NCBI GenBank assembly: GCA_032191485.1
Contig: JAVDOI010000009.1
Coordinates: 22,398,843 to 22,462,842, forward strand
Source: Leptoclinus maculatus
Lineage: Eukaryota > Chordata > Actinopteri > Perciformes > Stichaeidae
DNA: 64,000 nt
Reading direction: 5' to 3'
Under the pieces are notes generated by a model. It was not told where the DNA came from and searched no databases. It was given only the letters and a program-made list of their open reading frames with translations. Shown in pieces: positions 1 to 13,282 of the stretch. Each line of letters starts with the position of its first letter. Position 1 is the first letter of the stretch. A program made the position numbers and the translations under genes.

Positions 1-105
1 ATTGCGCTCCATATCTTTACCAGACAGCAGAAAAAAAAAATCATAGACAGATCACACTAAATGATTTCTAACATCACCTCCCTGCTCCTCTGTTGTCTCC
101 TGCAG

Positions 106-2076
106 ATCGTGAACGACACTCTGTCAGAGGCGTGCGTTCGCATCACCCGGGATGAAAGGCAGAAAATGAAGGCTCTTTTGGGTAGCCTTGTCTGTTCTTC
201 CCGCGGATATTTCCTCAGATCGTATGCTCTAATCCAAACGCGTCTCGTTGACACTCATGAGTTCATGTGTCTGTTTGTGTGAATGACAGCTAAACACGGG
301 GTTGAACAGAATATGGACCCGGTGGAGGAGCATGTGAAGAAAACAATCGTGTCGGCTGGCAGAGAAACCTGGGAAATATACTTCTCCCGTCTGTTCCCCG
401 CATCGGTGAGGGCGGTAAATCCTGAGAGGATAATAATAATTACTGAGTGTGATATTTTCATTTTTATTAAACTTCTTTGTGTGTGTGTGCAGGGTAGTGT
501 AGGAACAGGTGTGCAGGTGTTGTCAGTGTCCCACAGCGGTATAAAGCTGTTAAAGACCGTAAAAAGCAGCGCTGCAGCTCCAGACTACTTCAGAGTCCTT
601 CGACCCTACACGTATGTGCAGTTTTTTATGTCTTTGTTTGCAAATTCTTTTTTCCATTACTTTTATCTTGTTTGGAGTTTTCAGATATGTGTGTTTTACA
701 ATTCAGAGTCAGCAGACAAATATATCAAATTGTCTGGACTTTCCTCTGTTTATTTCTTACCATTCAGGAGAAGATTGGATAGCCAATATTGGATTTTCGA
801 GGCTGTATAATAGTTTCTGTTTTGCAATATCTTTTTATCAGCCGGCATAAACACTGATAGCGCTATATCTGAGAGAAGATAATATCAAGAAAATGTATCA
901 GTCAAAGAGCAGTTTTTGTTCAAGCCTGTGGCTCAAAGCATAAACATAAAATATCTATATCCTCACCAGTCAAAAGATAAGATCACCATTTATATCGGAT
1001 CAAAATATGGAGAAAAAGAACAGCTTCTATCATAAAATGGCATCTTTGCAAACCGATAATAAGCATAAAAGGGAAACAATGGATTGTTATTAGGAATTGC
1101 ATACATTTACCATGTAGGTAGTATTGTATTTCTATTCTCAAATACTGTATTTATTCATTATAGTATTTCATCATTATTCATATTTGAGAACTGAATTTCT
1201 TTCTACCATTTGTGTAGCTTTGTTTCATACAACAGTTGGGAGCTTTTGCGTTGTGTTTTTTTCCAGCTACGCAGACATCCTGTTTGTAACCATCCCGTCT
1301 GAAAACATGCTGGAGTTCAATCTGACCAACGAGAAACTGATCCTGTTCTCAGCCAAGGCACCGCAAGTCAAACATCTCATAGACACCTTCATCAATGAGA
1401 TCAAAAAGGTACAGCACACACACACACACACACATACACACACACACAGCTAACACGGCAAAGGACTTTAGTAGTCTGATGATTTTACCTTAATGACTCA
1501 CCATGACCGGCTCAGAACCACGACAAATACCATCAATAGGAGGTGACACAAGGACTGAAACATAAATTTATTTGAAACTAACTAAACAACTAAAATGTCA
1601 GTAGGACTAGTGTGTTTGCAGGAATGAAAGATGAGCGAGTGGAGTGTTGTGTGGTAAAAGAAAAAAGACAGGAATGGGGGAGTGTAGGGAGCACAGTTTC
1701 CTCTTTCTGTCTCCACCATGAAACATGTGGGGTGCGTTCTTAACGGATGACCCGGCCACACGTACTGCCATCTGCAACACAAAACACAGACTATTTCTCT
1801 TACTCCCTTCATCTGCACACACTGTAAAAAACAAACTAAAAACATGACAGTAACAGTGTGAGAGTATCCACTTGTTTTTTGTTTGTTTTTGTCTTCCTTG
1901 CAGGACTCAGATTATGTGATAGCAGAGCGAAACTTTGTGACAGACGACCGCTCGATGCTCAATTTCCACAAAGGCGACGTCATCAGGCTGCAGGTTATGG
2001 ACGGGCTGGAGAAGGGTGAGACACAACGGTACATGTAATAGAAAACATGTCATCTAAAAAGTGAATCTTTGATCTG

Positions 2077-2107
<31 letters not shown>

Positions 2108-5100
2108 CTGTCTGTTTGTTTGTGTGTGTCTCCTCCAGGTTACAGCTATGGCTGTGTGGTGAGGAAGAAGGTGGTGTTTTTGGAGGATCTGAAAAGAGAC
2201 ACTCAAGACTTTGGTGAGTGTTAATTATAATTTTTATCTTCAGCAAAATCAGATCTATAAACTTTTTTTAAGTGGTAACCAGATGTTTGCGCCATGGGCA
2301 AGGTCCAAAAATAAACAAGGTGTGCAATTCAGACGGACAGCTTTGAGAGATTTTCTAACCTGAACTGTGTCCGTGTCCCCTGGAGGCGTGACAGTATCGC
2401 TAGGCCAGGGAGAAATAGGTGCTGTGATATAGACGGTGCCCCCAGCACTCTTTAAATACAATATTGTATCAGAAAATCATTTTTCAGATGGAAGATGGCG
2501 ATGCAATTTGAAAAATATTGATTCATTGATTCTTTTCTTGAGGACGCAAAAGCTGATCACAGATGAGGAGAAGTCCTGTCATTTCGTTGCTTTAACAGAT
2601 AAAAGAAAAGACAAACTCGGGCGTGTGCTTCCACACACATTGTTGTAATTTACTGTGACACATTTATTGTTTTCTTTGTACTCTGACATTCATGTCAAGT
2701 ATTAAAACCTCAGGGGTTGTGAGGAGGACAGCTTGTGTTTGTGGATACTTACTGTAAGTCACATTGTGAGGACAAACAGCTGGTCCCCACTGAAGGCGAG
2801 ACACTGCAGGCAAAAACATTTTTCATGCACAAAATAGACATTTAGATATTTATATTAGACTAGTAGGAAGAAAACATCCAAAATACACATTTATGTGTTT
2901 ATTTCACTCCACTGTCTATTTGCATCTGTAGATTTCTCCTGAATTCACCTTAAGTTAGCATTAAATAATGCCTCTTTCAGAAAATGCAAAAAGAGAATTG
3001 TCATAATGTAAACGTAAATACCGTAAATACAGCACTGACATATTATCACCTTATGAAGTTGATATGGCTAACATGTTAGCAAACAGTTGCATATGTACGC
3101 ATCCAGCACAGAGCAGCACTAGTTTTTAATCAGAGTTTTGTTTCTCGCCACCATACGAATGTAAGTCCAATATTACCTCCACTCTTAGCTCTGTTTTTGG
3201 TCTCAACAGACTCCTTGATGAAAATGTCTCCAGCTAGTTGCTATTTTCATCCGTCTGCTGTTTGGTGCTGAGCAGGCAGCAGCCTGTGAGATTATCAGTC
3301 CATTTTTTTTCATGGTAAACAGTTGCTTGGTACTGCTGGAAATTGATGAAAAAGGTGAAAGGGATCGTAAACAGTAACGCTGTGGGCCGGGAGACACTAA
3401 AGGCTGCGAGGAACTGCAGCGTCAGGTGCTAATTCTCTGTGGATTCATCCCTATGAGTGACCCCTTACACCTTACACACTCAATTTCATGCATTGTTGCG
3501 GTGTTGTTGTAGTGGTTATGGCAAAGGTTAGGGTAACCCTGCAGGGAGTTGATGTAAGTCAATACGAGTGACAGAAGTACCCATGTGTATAGTATCTATA
3601 ATTAGACCAAAGGCTGCAGTTTGTGCCAGGTTATCAGCGTTGCAGCGCGTGGGAGTTAAGTCTTATAAATGAGAGAGAAAAGCATGCAGATACAGATCTG
3701 ACTTGTGTAAATGAAAAGCTGACCTGCTGTTCGAGGAAAGGCAGATAGTGATCAGTTACTTACAGCAGAGAGGCGGGTTGTTTAGAGGCACAAAGCACCC
3801 AGGTGTGCGTCTGTGTGTTGGGTGTTGTAATCCCTCTGATCTGTGTGTCAGGTTGGAAGTTTGGTCCCGTGTTTGGCCGCTCCGGTGGGTTCCCGGCCGA
3901 GTGCGTCCATCCCGTCTCTCCTCCCGACTTCCTGTTGCTGCCACTGGACCGCAAGGCCGAGCCTCGAGGAGGAGCGGGACAGTTCGCCGTGTCATCAGCC
4001 ATCGCTGTGGCCGTGGCGTCCACCATGGCTGCGCATGAGATAGATCAAACGATTGAGGTACACAGGCACACATTCTCACATGCGTTTTTTTGTGTCAGAT
4101 TGTTTTTTTTACTGACAATCTTTGATTTTCAGAACATTTCTCTTGACGGCTTTGCTGAAGGAGATCTGGATGAGAGGGCCCTGCAGGACAGTCAGTATGA
4201 CATGTTGGAGTTCGCCAAGAAGTTCTTCAGACAGGGAACCAACAGGAAGGGGTGAGACACGGGGAACACACACTGAAATCATCACAAACACACAGAAAAA
4301 CATCACACAACACTCACCATTTCAAATCCAGTGATGGAAAGTGACTAAATACATTTACTCAAGTTCTGAACTTTTATGCTACAATTCTGAAGCATTTGTC
4401 CTCTTCTGTATGATACTTTATACTTACTATACCACTACCTTTTGTGACACATTATAGTTTTTGTTCCACTACATTCATTTAACAGCTATAATTACTACTT
4501 TTTTTAATACATACAAAGCGTATCATTAGTTTATAGAATATGATGCTCAACCGCATGTAACGTAATTAAAATCAGCTCAACCTGAACCAGTTGCAATATT
4601 AAAGTGGTTTTACATCAGTAATAATGATTGAATAAGAAAATACTAAACATTGACACACCAATCTGCATAATGAGTACATGTAAATACATTTTGTCCCTAA
4701 TACTTCTGTACCTTTATTGAATACAATTTTGAATGCAGGACTTTTACTTATAATGGATTATTTTTATTGCAACTTTTAGTGGACTAAATTATCTCTACTT
4801 CTTCCAACACTGTTTCAATTGAAAGGCTGCACGTTGTGACTGATTTGTGTTCTTCAGAGATTCCCTGAAAAACAAAAGCAAGAACAAAGACTCCAGAGAG
4901 CCCACTGAAATGATCAAGTTCTCCAAGGTGCCTTTCTTCTCGCAAAAGCTTGAAATACTCTCATAAAGTATATCTTCTGTACGTCGTGTTGGGGTGTATT
5001 GAATTGTTTGCGTGACACTTTTTCTTCTTTGCAGACTCCTCTGACTGAGTCTCTGATCGAGTTCACGGATCCAGCCATGAACAGAGTGGCAGCTGATCTC

Positions 5101-5701
5101 TTCCTGTGTAAGTTCTCACCTTCTCCCGTCTCTCCTCTAATTACATCATCTTATTACATCATCTTATTACATTACTCTTATTACACCTGGGCTTAACCGA
5201 TTCATCCTCGGTTAAAATAAGACGTGTATCAGATTGTGTGCTCAAGTGTTGGATGTCTCTACGAAATATGCTACTAGATACTTCAATTATTGTTGACCTG
5301 CGTGAGTGAGTGAGTGAGTGTGTGTGTTTGTGTCCTGGTTGTGTACTTTGTATAGCGGTGATGCGTTTCATGGGTGACTCTCAATCAAGGGGATTGACAG
5401 AACAGGAAGTGGTCAACACTGTCCTCAAGGTAAATACACACTGTTTTTTTTCTCTCTAAGGCTTCTATTTTCTCTTTGACAGTTTGCTGATTGATGTGTG
5501 TATGTTGGTGTGTGTGTGTGTGTGTGTGTGTGTCCTCCCCTCAGCTCATAGGAGAGTTCACCTTGATGAGGGATGAGGCTTACTGCCAACTTCTCAAACA
5601 GCTTACGGCTAACACCAGCTCCAAACCGTAAGTCCGCTTTTCCACATAAACAACGTACCCACAACAAACCAACCCACACTGCGCTCCTCTTTCTATAATC
5701 C

Positions 5702-5743
<42 letters not shown>

Positions 5744-8700
5744 TGTGCGCTCTTGTGTCGTACAGTGATAGTTGCCAACGAGGCTGGAGGCTGCTGTACA
5801 TCGTGACCGCTTTCCATCGCTGCTCTGAAGTCCTCAAGCCCTTCCTGCTGAAGAACCTGCAGCAGGCTTCTCGCAGCGCCGGCCCGCAGTATCAGGGTAC
5901 TAAAACAGACACAATCACCAAGTGTAGGTCTGCTGTGCACATTAGCAGCGGCACCAGCATGTAATGTTCCATCAATGTGATAGGCATCGCTAAAGCGTGT
6001 GAGCAGAACCTGAAGAAGACGTTCCAGTACGGCGGCCGCATTGTTCCACCCAACAGCATGGAGCTGAAGGCTGTGGTGGTCAGTGCTTCATTTTATCTAT
6101 CGGCAGGGGGGGGAGGAAGTATTCAGATCCTTTACTTTAATAACAATACAGCCTCGATCCAAGTAGCATTATTGATATAAGCTGCACATTAATCTGGTAG
6201 GACAAGAACAATGATATTCTATTTTTCTTCTTATTGTCAACAAATCTCATGAAAAGATAACAATGTACATATATATTTCCTGTGTATCCAAAGCTTATTC
6301 CTCTGTGCCACAGAGCTCCATTGTTGTCCAAAAAACTATTAAAAACACATTAAGGAGACACACTGTGTGTCGTTTTCCTTCATTACAATGAACGTGGGCA
6401 CTGTAGCCTGAAAATAGACCCCAAAGATACACTATTAAAGTCGTTTTTAAAGATTTATTTAGGAACCACTGGGCTTTTGGATGACTATCTCAGAGTAGGG
6501 AAGTCAAAATGTGATAAGAGACAACTATAGAATATCACCATCCTTATCCTTCAACTACTTTATGGATTTATGTGTAGTTTAGTTTATAATGTGATGAATC
6601 ATATCTTCTAAACTGATGCTCTATTTTGTATGTCAAATCTTAAGGTGAAGCACAACATAGTCTGACATGTCCAGTGTATATCCAGTATGTACTACATGAG
6701 TGTGTGTTTATACTTCCTCAGGCGGGACGTAGTTCAAAACGTCAGCTGTTTCTGTTTCCTGGAGGCATCGAACGTCATGTGAAAATCAAAACGTGCTCCG
6801 TAAGTGTTCAGTGAGCAGTTCAGCACCACTGGTGTCTACAAGGAGACGGCTGGGATGTTTCTCGCACATGTGTTGATATTGTTCTGTCTTTCAGGTTGCC
6901 CTGGAGGTGATTGAGGAGCTGTGTTATGAGATGGGTTTGCACAAATTGGAGGCCATGGAAGAATATGCCATATTTTTAGTCACCAATAGAGGTGTGCTCG
7001 TCTTCTGCTTCTCTCTCTCTCACACACATGAAACATTGCATTAGGGCACAAAGTCAGTCTTCTCATCAGGGTCAGTGAAGCAGATCCACTCAAAGATCAC
7101 ATATCAGACTGTTCTCTGGTTTCTAGCTGTGGGAGAAAGTCACACATGAGTCCACGAGTCCTTTATTGGACCGCCAAGCCAAAATAACGACGGGCGGCTC
7201 GATGTCACCTTTTCATAGCCGATGACGATGTCACCACACAGAGTCATCTTTCCTCTTCATTAGATGTTAATGTGCCATTCAGTTGCACACTGTGTAACTG
7301 TATGGATGTATTTAAAATCATGATGAACTCATTTTACATCATTAGTGGATAAATACAATGTCCATAATCTGTTTCAAAGGCAACTTGCTTGTTTTTTTTA
7401 ATGTGGTTTTCCTGATTAAATGCAGAAGCAGCTTTTGTCCTGGTTCTTGCACAACTTTGTCATATTCCTTTGCACACTGCTCCTGCTGCTTCGGTCTTAA
7501 TAAGTTTTCAGTGCTGAAAGCTCCAACGCTGATTTTGTCCCCTGAAGCATTGACACAGAACTCTTTGCATTCTGTTGTTGATTCCTCTCCTCCCGTAGCA
7601 TTAAATATCTCCACATGACAACAGCTGGCAGCTGCTGTTGCTCGTGTGCTATTCAAAAGCACAGCAGGTCACACAACATGTGTCTACACAAGTATTAGCA
7701 TGACTTTTCAGGGTGTTTATGTCAGTAGTTTGTATTGGATTTAAACTAGTGTTTGCTGGAACTTGTCAGATTCTGATTGAACAAACAAATCCTTCATAAT
7801 GACAAATTTTTTGAAGTTTTAACTTCATCTTTAGATGATTATGCAAATCTCTGGGTAATAAAGTTAATGTGTATGTGGGTGTGTTCAGGTCAGAATGTGC
7901 GTCCTCTGAACAAACACGAGTACATCCTGGATGTCGCGACAGAGGCCGAGGTAGTCGACACCAACTACAGCTTCTGGTTCAGACGAGTCATCTGGACTCA
8001 ACCGCTCAAGTTTGAGAATGAGCTCTGTGTCGCCATGCAGTATAACCAGGTAAGACGGGCGGTGTTTCACATACACAGTGTGTGTTTCACATACACAGTG
8101 TATGTTACAGACATGAGTGCACGTGCATGTGACTGTGTTTGTGTGTGTGTATTTAGATCCTGCCGGACTACCGTAAAGGCCTGCTTAATGTTCTTACACA
8201 TGGAAAAGTGAGCGATCAACAGTTCCACCAGATCTCCAAACTGGCAGCTTTGCAGCACAGAGCCAAAGACATCATCTTCATCCCCAGCATGTGAGAAAAC
8301 AAACAATGTTTGCAATACAGCTTCTAGTTTCATTGATCAACTTTATTTAGTTAATCACTTCATCAATAATATCATTTTTGTTTTGCCACTGACACGCTCA
8401 GATTGCTAACATAAGTGTCTGACAACATTATGGAAAGGGCCCTGCAGAGAAATATAACGTTTTTCTTTACATTTTGCTTAATTCGGTCCGTCGCATCACA
8501 TCTACATTGTCAATATTCAGCCATGAGATTGAAATAATATTAAGCTACGCTTTCTGTGCTCCAGCACAACAAGCTCTGCTCCGACTCTCACTCAGGTTTC
8601 CACCATTGTTGTCCTGTAAACAAGTCACATGACACAATAAGAGACAGACATGATCAAGCGAAAGGTATAGAAAAACGTTTTATTTCTCTGTAGGGTCCTT

Positions 8701-9666
8701 TCCATAATGTTGACAGACACTTAAAAATCTGAGGCTGTCAGTGGCAAAAAAAAAGCACTTTTAGTGGATGTACATTCATGGTGAGGAATTGCCCGATATA
8801 ATTACATTACACATTGTTTAGCGGCTGCCGTCTGCAGTGTTCTCGTTCAAAATTGAACCAATTACAAAAATTGGTGTCTACTTTAGTCATTTAGACACAA
8901 AACATGGGAAATAAAGGTTGAAAAGTACCAAAGATACCCTTTAATACAGAGGGTTATATATATATATACACACATACTGTATATACACAAACATCCACAC
9001 ACCAAATTTCATCCATTCCTTCAAAGGTTTCCACAACACAGCCATTTAGCCCATCTTGTTTTAATACACTCAACACAACCGCCGTGCTTTTAATTGGCTC
9101 CAGAAGTTCTCCAGATTCTTGTTATGGCAATTAGAGCGATTAAATAATGTTTTATCCATTATTTCAGGGTGTATTTGACCTTCCCTGTTTCCCTATTAAC
9201 ACCAATCCAAGTTCATTTTAACGTTGAACATGACCAAAATATAAAAGTGAAATTAGCATAAATTTCTCAACAGATATCCATTTTAACTGCAGGTTAATTA
9301 TTTTTTAGGTAAATCGACCTTAAACAGAGCTTCTGTCTCAGCACATTCACTGGAGATGCACATTAGATTAATGGGCATGTGTTGTTAAATATTGTATACT
9401 TTATTATCTATGTGTAATGTGAACAACATAAATAGTTGTGACAGTACAGCAACACTAAAGCTGCAATCGATGTTTTTCTACATTTTCCGTTCAGCGCTGA
9501 TGTTCAACAACCGCACAGAAAGAAACTCATTGTTGAAGAGAGAATGCAGTCAATAGTTTTTGTGTTTGTGGTGTGTGACACCTTGTTTTTCTCAACTGTA
9601 AAAATATATTGTCCTTTAGTGCTCTTACTATTGTTATCAGTGTGTCTCTCTCTCTCCACACACACA

Positions 9667-9703
<37 letters not shown>

Positions 9704-11177
9704 CCGACAGCAGAACCGAAACAGCTCACTGAGTAAAATCATCCTGAGAAATGTTAAGAAATCACTGAGTGAAGCAGACTGCTGTTTATCTTCTTCTCTC
9801 CTCCAGACATGAACTATCAGAGTACATCGCCACACCCCTGTTCAAGAAGCAGCCCCCCCAGCAGTGGGTTACCATGGTCACGCAGCACATGCAGCAAGTG
9901 CAGACCCTGAACCCGCACCAGGCCAGAGCACAGTTTATGGGTAAGATGTCCTGTGATCAGTGATTTTTAGCTGAACTGGTCAGTTTTTACAAACTGAAAC
10001 CTTCTACGTCTGGACTTCTCTATCGCTATATGTGTAATACGGTCAAAAGCTCCAACTTAACCTTAAGTTGAGATAGTTTTGTCAAGTGTTGTTTCCAGAG
10101 TGAACAATGAACTGTGGAGTGCAATCGATCATTGGATGAATCTTCATGTTGACAGGAACAGTCATCTGCATTTAGATGTGAAGAAGAAATGCTGCAACGT
10201 TAATGTGTACATTTGCACTTTTTTTAAGGATATTGTCATAACACAGAAAGTATTTGTGTCTTAAAGAGATGCTACAGTGATTTAGTTTTTCTCTTACATA
10301 ATGTTGAGAGACAGATTAAACGAACTCGAAGCAGCAGAGGCCCAGATTCGTTAACTTTTAGTCTCTAGTATGGGTAGAATCCTATATTTCCTATAATGCA
10401 ACTCAACCTATGATAGCGATAACATCACCAGGGAAATGTTGACAAATCCCCTCAAGAGCCACAGAAGACATTTACAACTTTGTTCTCAAGCAGAGTCAGA
10501 CTCCTCATGATGAACAAAGAGAAATCAATGTGTAAAAATCTGTGAAGTGCCCCTTTAAAAATGTAATTTTTGTCCAGTGTCCATGAATAAATGCTGTGTC
10601 TTTGTGCGTGCAGGGCTGATCAGTGCATTCCCCATGTTTGGCTCCTCGTTCTTCTACGTCCAAAGCAGCAGCTCCACCACCTTCTACGCCCCCTGCATCA
10701 TTGCTGTCAACCAACATGGCCTCCACTTCCTGCACAAAAATACACACGTAAGAGTAGAGTCACGTAGCAGTTTCAGTGGACAGTTTTGTTTTTTAATAAA
10801 TGTGTATAACGCTTGGTCTCTTTTGGTGCAGGAGCTGATGGCAGTGGTCCCCCTGGTGGAGGTGCAGTCCAGCCGCACCCAGAGGCCCACTGCTGGAACG
10901 AGTTACCCATATGTAGACCTAACCCTGGGGGACATGAACACACAGCGGGTCATTCAGCTACAGCTGGAGCAGGTATTACGCAAACACAGACAAGGACACT
11001 CTTCAGAGGCCACACATGATCATTTGCAGTGAGTTGCTAGGGTACTGTGCTCATGTTGGCTGTGTTTGTCCACAGGGCCTGGAGTTGTGTCGAGTCATCG
11101 CCATGCAGGTGGAAAACATGATGTCCGTGCGGGAGAGGCGACTCACCCTGCCACCCAGCGAAATCACCATGTTATAG
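106..11177 (+). CDS. myo15a: Unconventional myosin-XV, C-terminal half (5' part outside window)
   Basis: Actin motor that carries whirlin/EPS8 cargo to stereocilia tips; loss causes deafness in mammals. Twenty-two in-frame exons give 823 residues to the stop: 106-181, 290-405, 493-611, 1267-1408, 1904-2015, 2139-2213, 3852-4057, 4133-4251, 4858-4927, 5035-5107, 5356-5429, 5545-5627, 5766-5896, 5984-6078, 6722-6799, 6895-6991, 7889-8049, 8157-8290, 9807-9940, 10614-10747, 10832-10972, 11076-11177. All splice phases agree. In-window residues 1-150 end a FERM-like/PH lobe; about 151-230 are SH3 (DSDYVIAERNF...); 283 to about 490 are MyTH4 (MRFMGDSQSRG, LLKQLTAN, GWRLLYIVTAF); about 497-823 are FERM. 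The tail EITML is a class I PDZ ligand, as expected for whirlin binding; the human tail ends ITLL. Motor, IQ and first MyTH4 regions lie before the window. Teleosts can carry two paralogs (aa/ab), which I cannot tell apart. The downstream ALKBH5 neighbour supports the identity. Confidence 0.95.
1415..1448. repeat. (CA)n microsatellite beside a MYO15A splice donor
   Basis: An alternating CA tract with one CATA interruption starts six bases after the donor that ends the exon at 1408. Confidence 0.9.
2083..2107. repeat. (TG)n microsatellite upstream of a MYO15A acceptor
   Basis: Uninterrupted TG alternation followed by TCTG/TTTG-rich sequence that runs into the acceptor of the exon at 2139. It lies inside the SH3-coding part of the gene. 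Confidence 0.9.
4329..4812. mobile_element. Miniature inverted-repeat element (CAGTG...CACTG ends), MYO15A intron
   Basis: The left end reads CAGTGATGGAAAGTGAC and the right end, reverse complemented, reads CAGTGTTGGAAGAAGTAGAG, so the termini are imperfect inverted repeats. The inside is AT-rich, with the 'ACTTTTACTTATAATGGA' type of sequence seen in very common fish MITEs. Flanks TTTCAAAT (4320-4327) and TTTCAATT (4813-4820) match at 7 of 8 bases, consistent with an aged 8-bp target duplication. It has no coding capacity. The family is inferred as hAT-like from the CAGTG ends and 8-bp duplication. Confidence 0.7.
5508..5533. repeat. (TG)n microsatellite before a MYO15A acceptor
   Basis: TG alternation that ends in TCCTCCCCTCAG, the acceptor of the exon at 5545. 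Confidence 0.88.
5705..5742. repeat. (GT)n microsatellite in a MYO15A intron
   Basis: About 19 GT units in the 138-bp intron between the MyTH4 exons ending at 5627 and starting at 5766; the array fills a quarter of that intron. Confidence 0.9.
6111..6180. repeat. Fragment of a fish MITE related to the one at 4329-4812
   Basis: A G-rich run is followed by GGAAGTATTCAGATCCTTTAC, the terminal type of sequence of the same common AT-rich element family. Only a fragment is visible and no second terminus was found in this intron. Confidence 0.45.
8385..8745. mobile_element. Foldback element with 75-80 bp inverted arms, MYO15A intron
   Basis: The left arm (8385-8465) starts GCCACTGACACGCTCAGAT. The right arm (8671-8745), reverse complemented, starts GCCACTGACAGCCTCAGAT. 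Both then carry AAGTGTCTG(A/T)CAACATTATGG and AGAGAAAT(A)AAACGTTTTT-type sequence, so the arms are near-identical along their length. The loop is about 205 bp and noncoding. This is the shape of a foldback MITE. The family is not identified and no clear target duplication was seen. The 1.5-kb intron around it (8291-9806) holds no exon. Confidence 0.75.
9657..9700. repeat. (CA)n microsatellite, MYO15A intron
   Basis: CA alternation with one GA interruption, about 106 bp before the FERM exon at 9807. Confidence 0.9.
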
Positions 11178-11660
11178 CACATGCTTCATTGTACGCGCAC
11201 ACAGTCGAATGTACACACTAATGTAGATGAAACTCTTATAAATAGCCTACCTCTTCTTGCGTTCTAATATTATATGTGAATGCATAAGTGTACCCTGAAG
11301 TCAGTCTATTATACTGCATTAACTGAACTGCATACTGAAGACAGTGAAAAGTAAATATTAGTTAATGTTTTTTTTCAGGTTGATACCTTTATAATTGCAC
11401 TTACTGCTGTAGTTGTAATTGATTAAATATTAGAGATGTTTTTAAATGTACAGACTGTTAATGAACAGTGATGAAGCTTCACAGGCCCGTGCCCTGTCAC
11501 AAAGTTTTATAACTGATGTGTAACATGTTTTTTTATTTTTTTTATTTATACTGTTTATTATAAAACTTGATGTTAGTTAAACAGTTGTTGCAATGTTAAT
11601 GCATCACATTTCTTTTTTTGTAAAGAATATTTTATCTAAATAAAATCAGCTATTTTAAAG
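11178..11660 (+). other. MYO15A 3' untranslated region (approximate)
   Basis: AT-rich, no open frame, directly after the TAG at 11175-11177, and ending just past an AATAAA hexamer. The 3' boundary is inferred from that hexamer. Confidence 0.65.
11639..11644 (+). terminator. Polyadenylation signal AATAAA (MYO15A)
   Basis: AATAAA about 460 bases after the MYO15A stop, followed by a T/G-containing stretch. It is the first convincing signal after the stop. Confidence 0.6.
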
Positions 11661-12044
11661 AGACAGGTATGAGCACTTCTGCTGTCTATTGTTTAAAGTA
11701 TTAAACAAGTATTTTGTATGAAGAGGTATCAGTAAAAAATGCCACAACTGAATGTTTTGATATGAATGAAAATCAACAAAGCCTCTAAACTATTTATTTT
11801 AATGAACAGTGTCCCAGGCATGGCTACAATTAACTATTTTTTCATGATTGATTATTTCTTATGTTTAACAACAAAATTCCAGAAAATTGTGAAAGTGTAG
11901 ACAGAGCCCAAAGCAATGTCTTCAAATTGCTTGATTGCCTGACAAACAGTCAGAAAAAGTATTCAATTTATAATACGAAACAGAGGAATTATGATAAATG
12001 ATTTAAAATTAATAAATTATAAAACTTGTTGCAGAATAGTTGTT

Positions 12045-12064
12045 GGTCAATTTATAAATTGACC
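12045..12064. repeat. Perfect 20-bp palindrome
   Basis: GGTCAATTTATAAATTGACC equals its own reverse complement. It lies in the AT-rich MYO15A-ALKBH5 intergenic stretch (11.66-12.5 kb), which holds no coding exon. Confidence 0.9.
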
Positions 12065-12575
12065 GAATTTATCATTTCGGATATAAATTGTAAATAAATT
12101 AAATATGCATAAACATATTTTTAAAATACATCATCTTTCAGTGTAACGTTACAGCACTTTGGTATAATACTGGGTGAGTTATGGACATAAAATATGCGTG
12201 TTTTAAAAGATTCACAAACCTAAATAAGGTGTCTGTGACGATATGTATCTACAGGATGAAACGTTTACTTAAAACATTAGTTTTTTACTTGAGATATCCA
12301 GCAGGGAATTTGTGCACATAAATGTATATTTGTCTATTAGTTATGCACAAATATTCAGGTATAAATTGCACAAATGTCTCCTCACATAATGAATTAAGTA
12401 TATACATGAAGTTTATTATTATTATAATAGATAATAACACTATAATAAATGACAGCCTTAAATAAACATTGCTAACTTTATGGAAGTAAATAAGAGCTCA
12501 GTGGGACAAAATTAGCAGTCGCTTTGCGCGTGCCCCTCTCAGCTCCAAAAATGGATTTACACGTTTGCCCATCAG

Positions 12576-12585
12576 GTCACGTGAC
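12576..12585. promoter_or_regulatory. GTCACGTGAC E-box/CLEAR-type site in the ALKBH5 promoter
   Basis: The 10-bp palindrome GTCACGTGAC matches the extended CACGTG motif bound by MiT/TFE and USF bHLH-zip factors. It sits about 700 bp before the ALKBH5 ATG, at the edge where AT-rich intergenic DNA changes to CpG-containing promoter-like sequence (12.5-13.28 kb). Function is inferred from motif and position. Confidence 0.55.
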
Positions 12586-13282
12586 AGTCCCTCCCCAAAG
12601 CGGCAGGTCAACACTGAGCATGCGCAGATCTCTGGCAGGTTACACGAGTTTATTTTCAGCCTTTTTTTTGAGCTGGGGACGGGTTACGATGGTGTGAAGT
12701 GACCGTGGTCAAAGCCTTGTTGCGAATATATAACAATGTTTTTCTTAAACTCTCGGAGTCAACCCGAGAGCGGAAACGTCTCCGGAGCACCGGGGTTTGG
12801 AATTTAACGGTGACATGTGAAATGTCGCTGCGTGGTTTGTCGGTATTTCCAGGCGGCAACGGACAGACCAAGCCAGGCTAGTTTTAAGCTAACGGTAGCT
12901 AGCTCGTAGCCAAGCAACTCGGGTAGCGCTCGTTAGCCCTCTCCGCTGGCTGAGCGCGTGTTGTAGTGTCGACGCAGTGTTTGTCACAGCTCTGCTTTGT
13001 TTGCACGCGCCTGGTGATATCATATACGGATTGACACGTTTCACACCAGACTGTTTTAGTGCGAAGCAACTTAGCGAATGTTTGCTACATGTGTGTGCTG
13101 GAGCGAGCGGTCCCTTAAGCTAGCGACGTCCACCAATCAAAGACTCCCTTTGACATCCAAGCTAGTCTGTTCACATTAAACTGTCCGTTAAAACAGTGCT
13201 GAAAATGCGACGCTGATACATGCTAACCGTTAGCTTTAGTGGGTCACGTCGCACTTCACCGGTCATATTGATTTTGGCTGAC

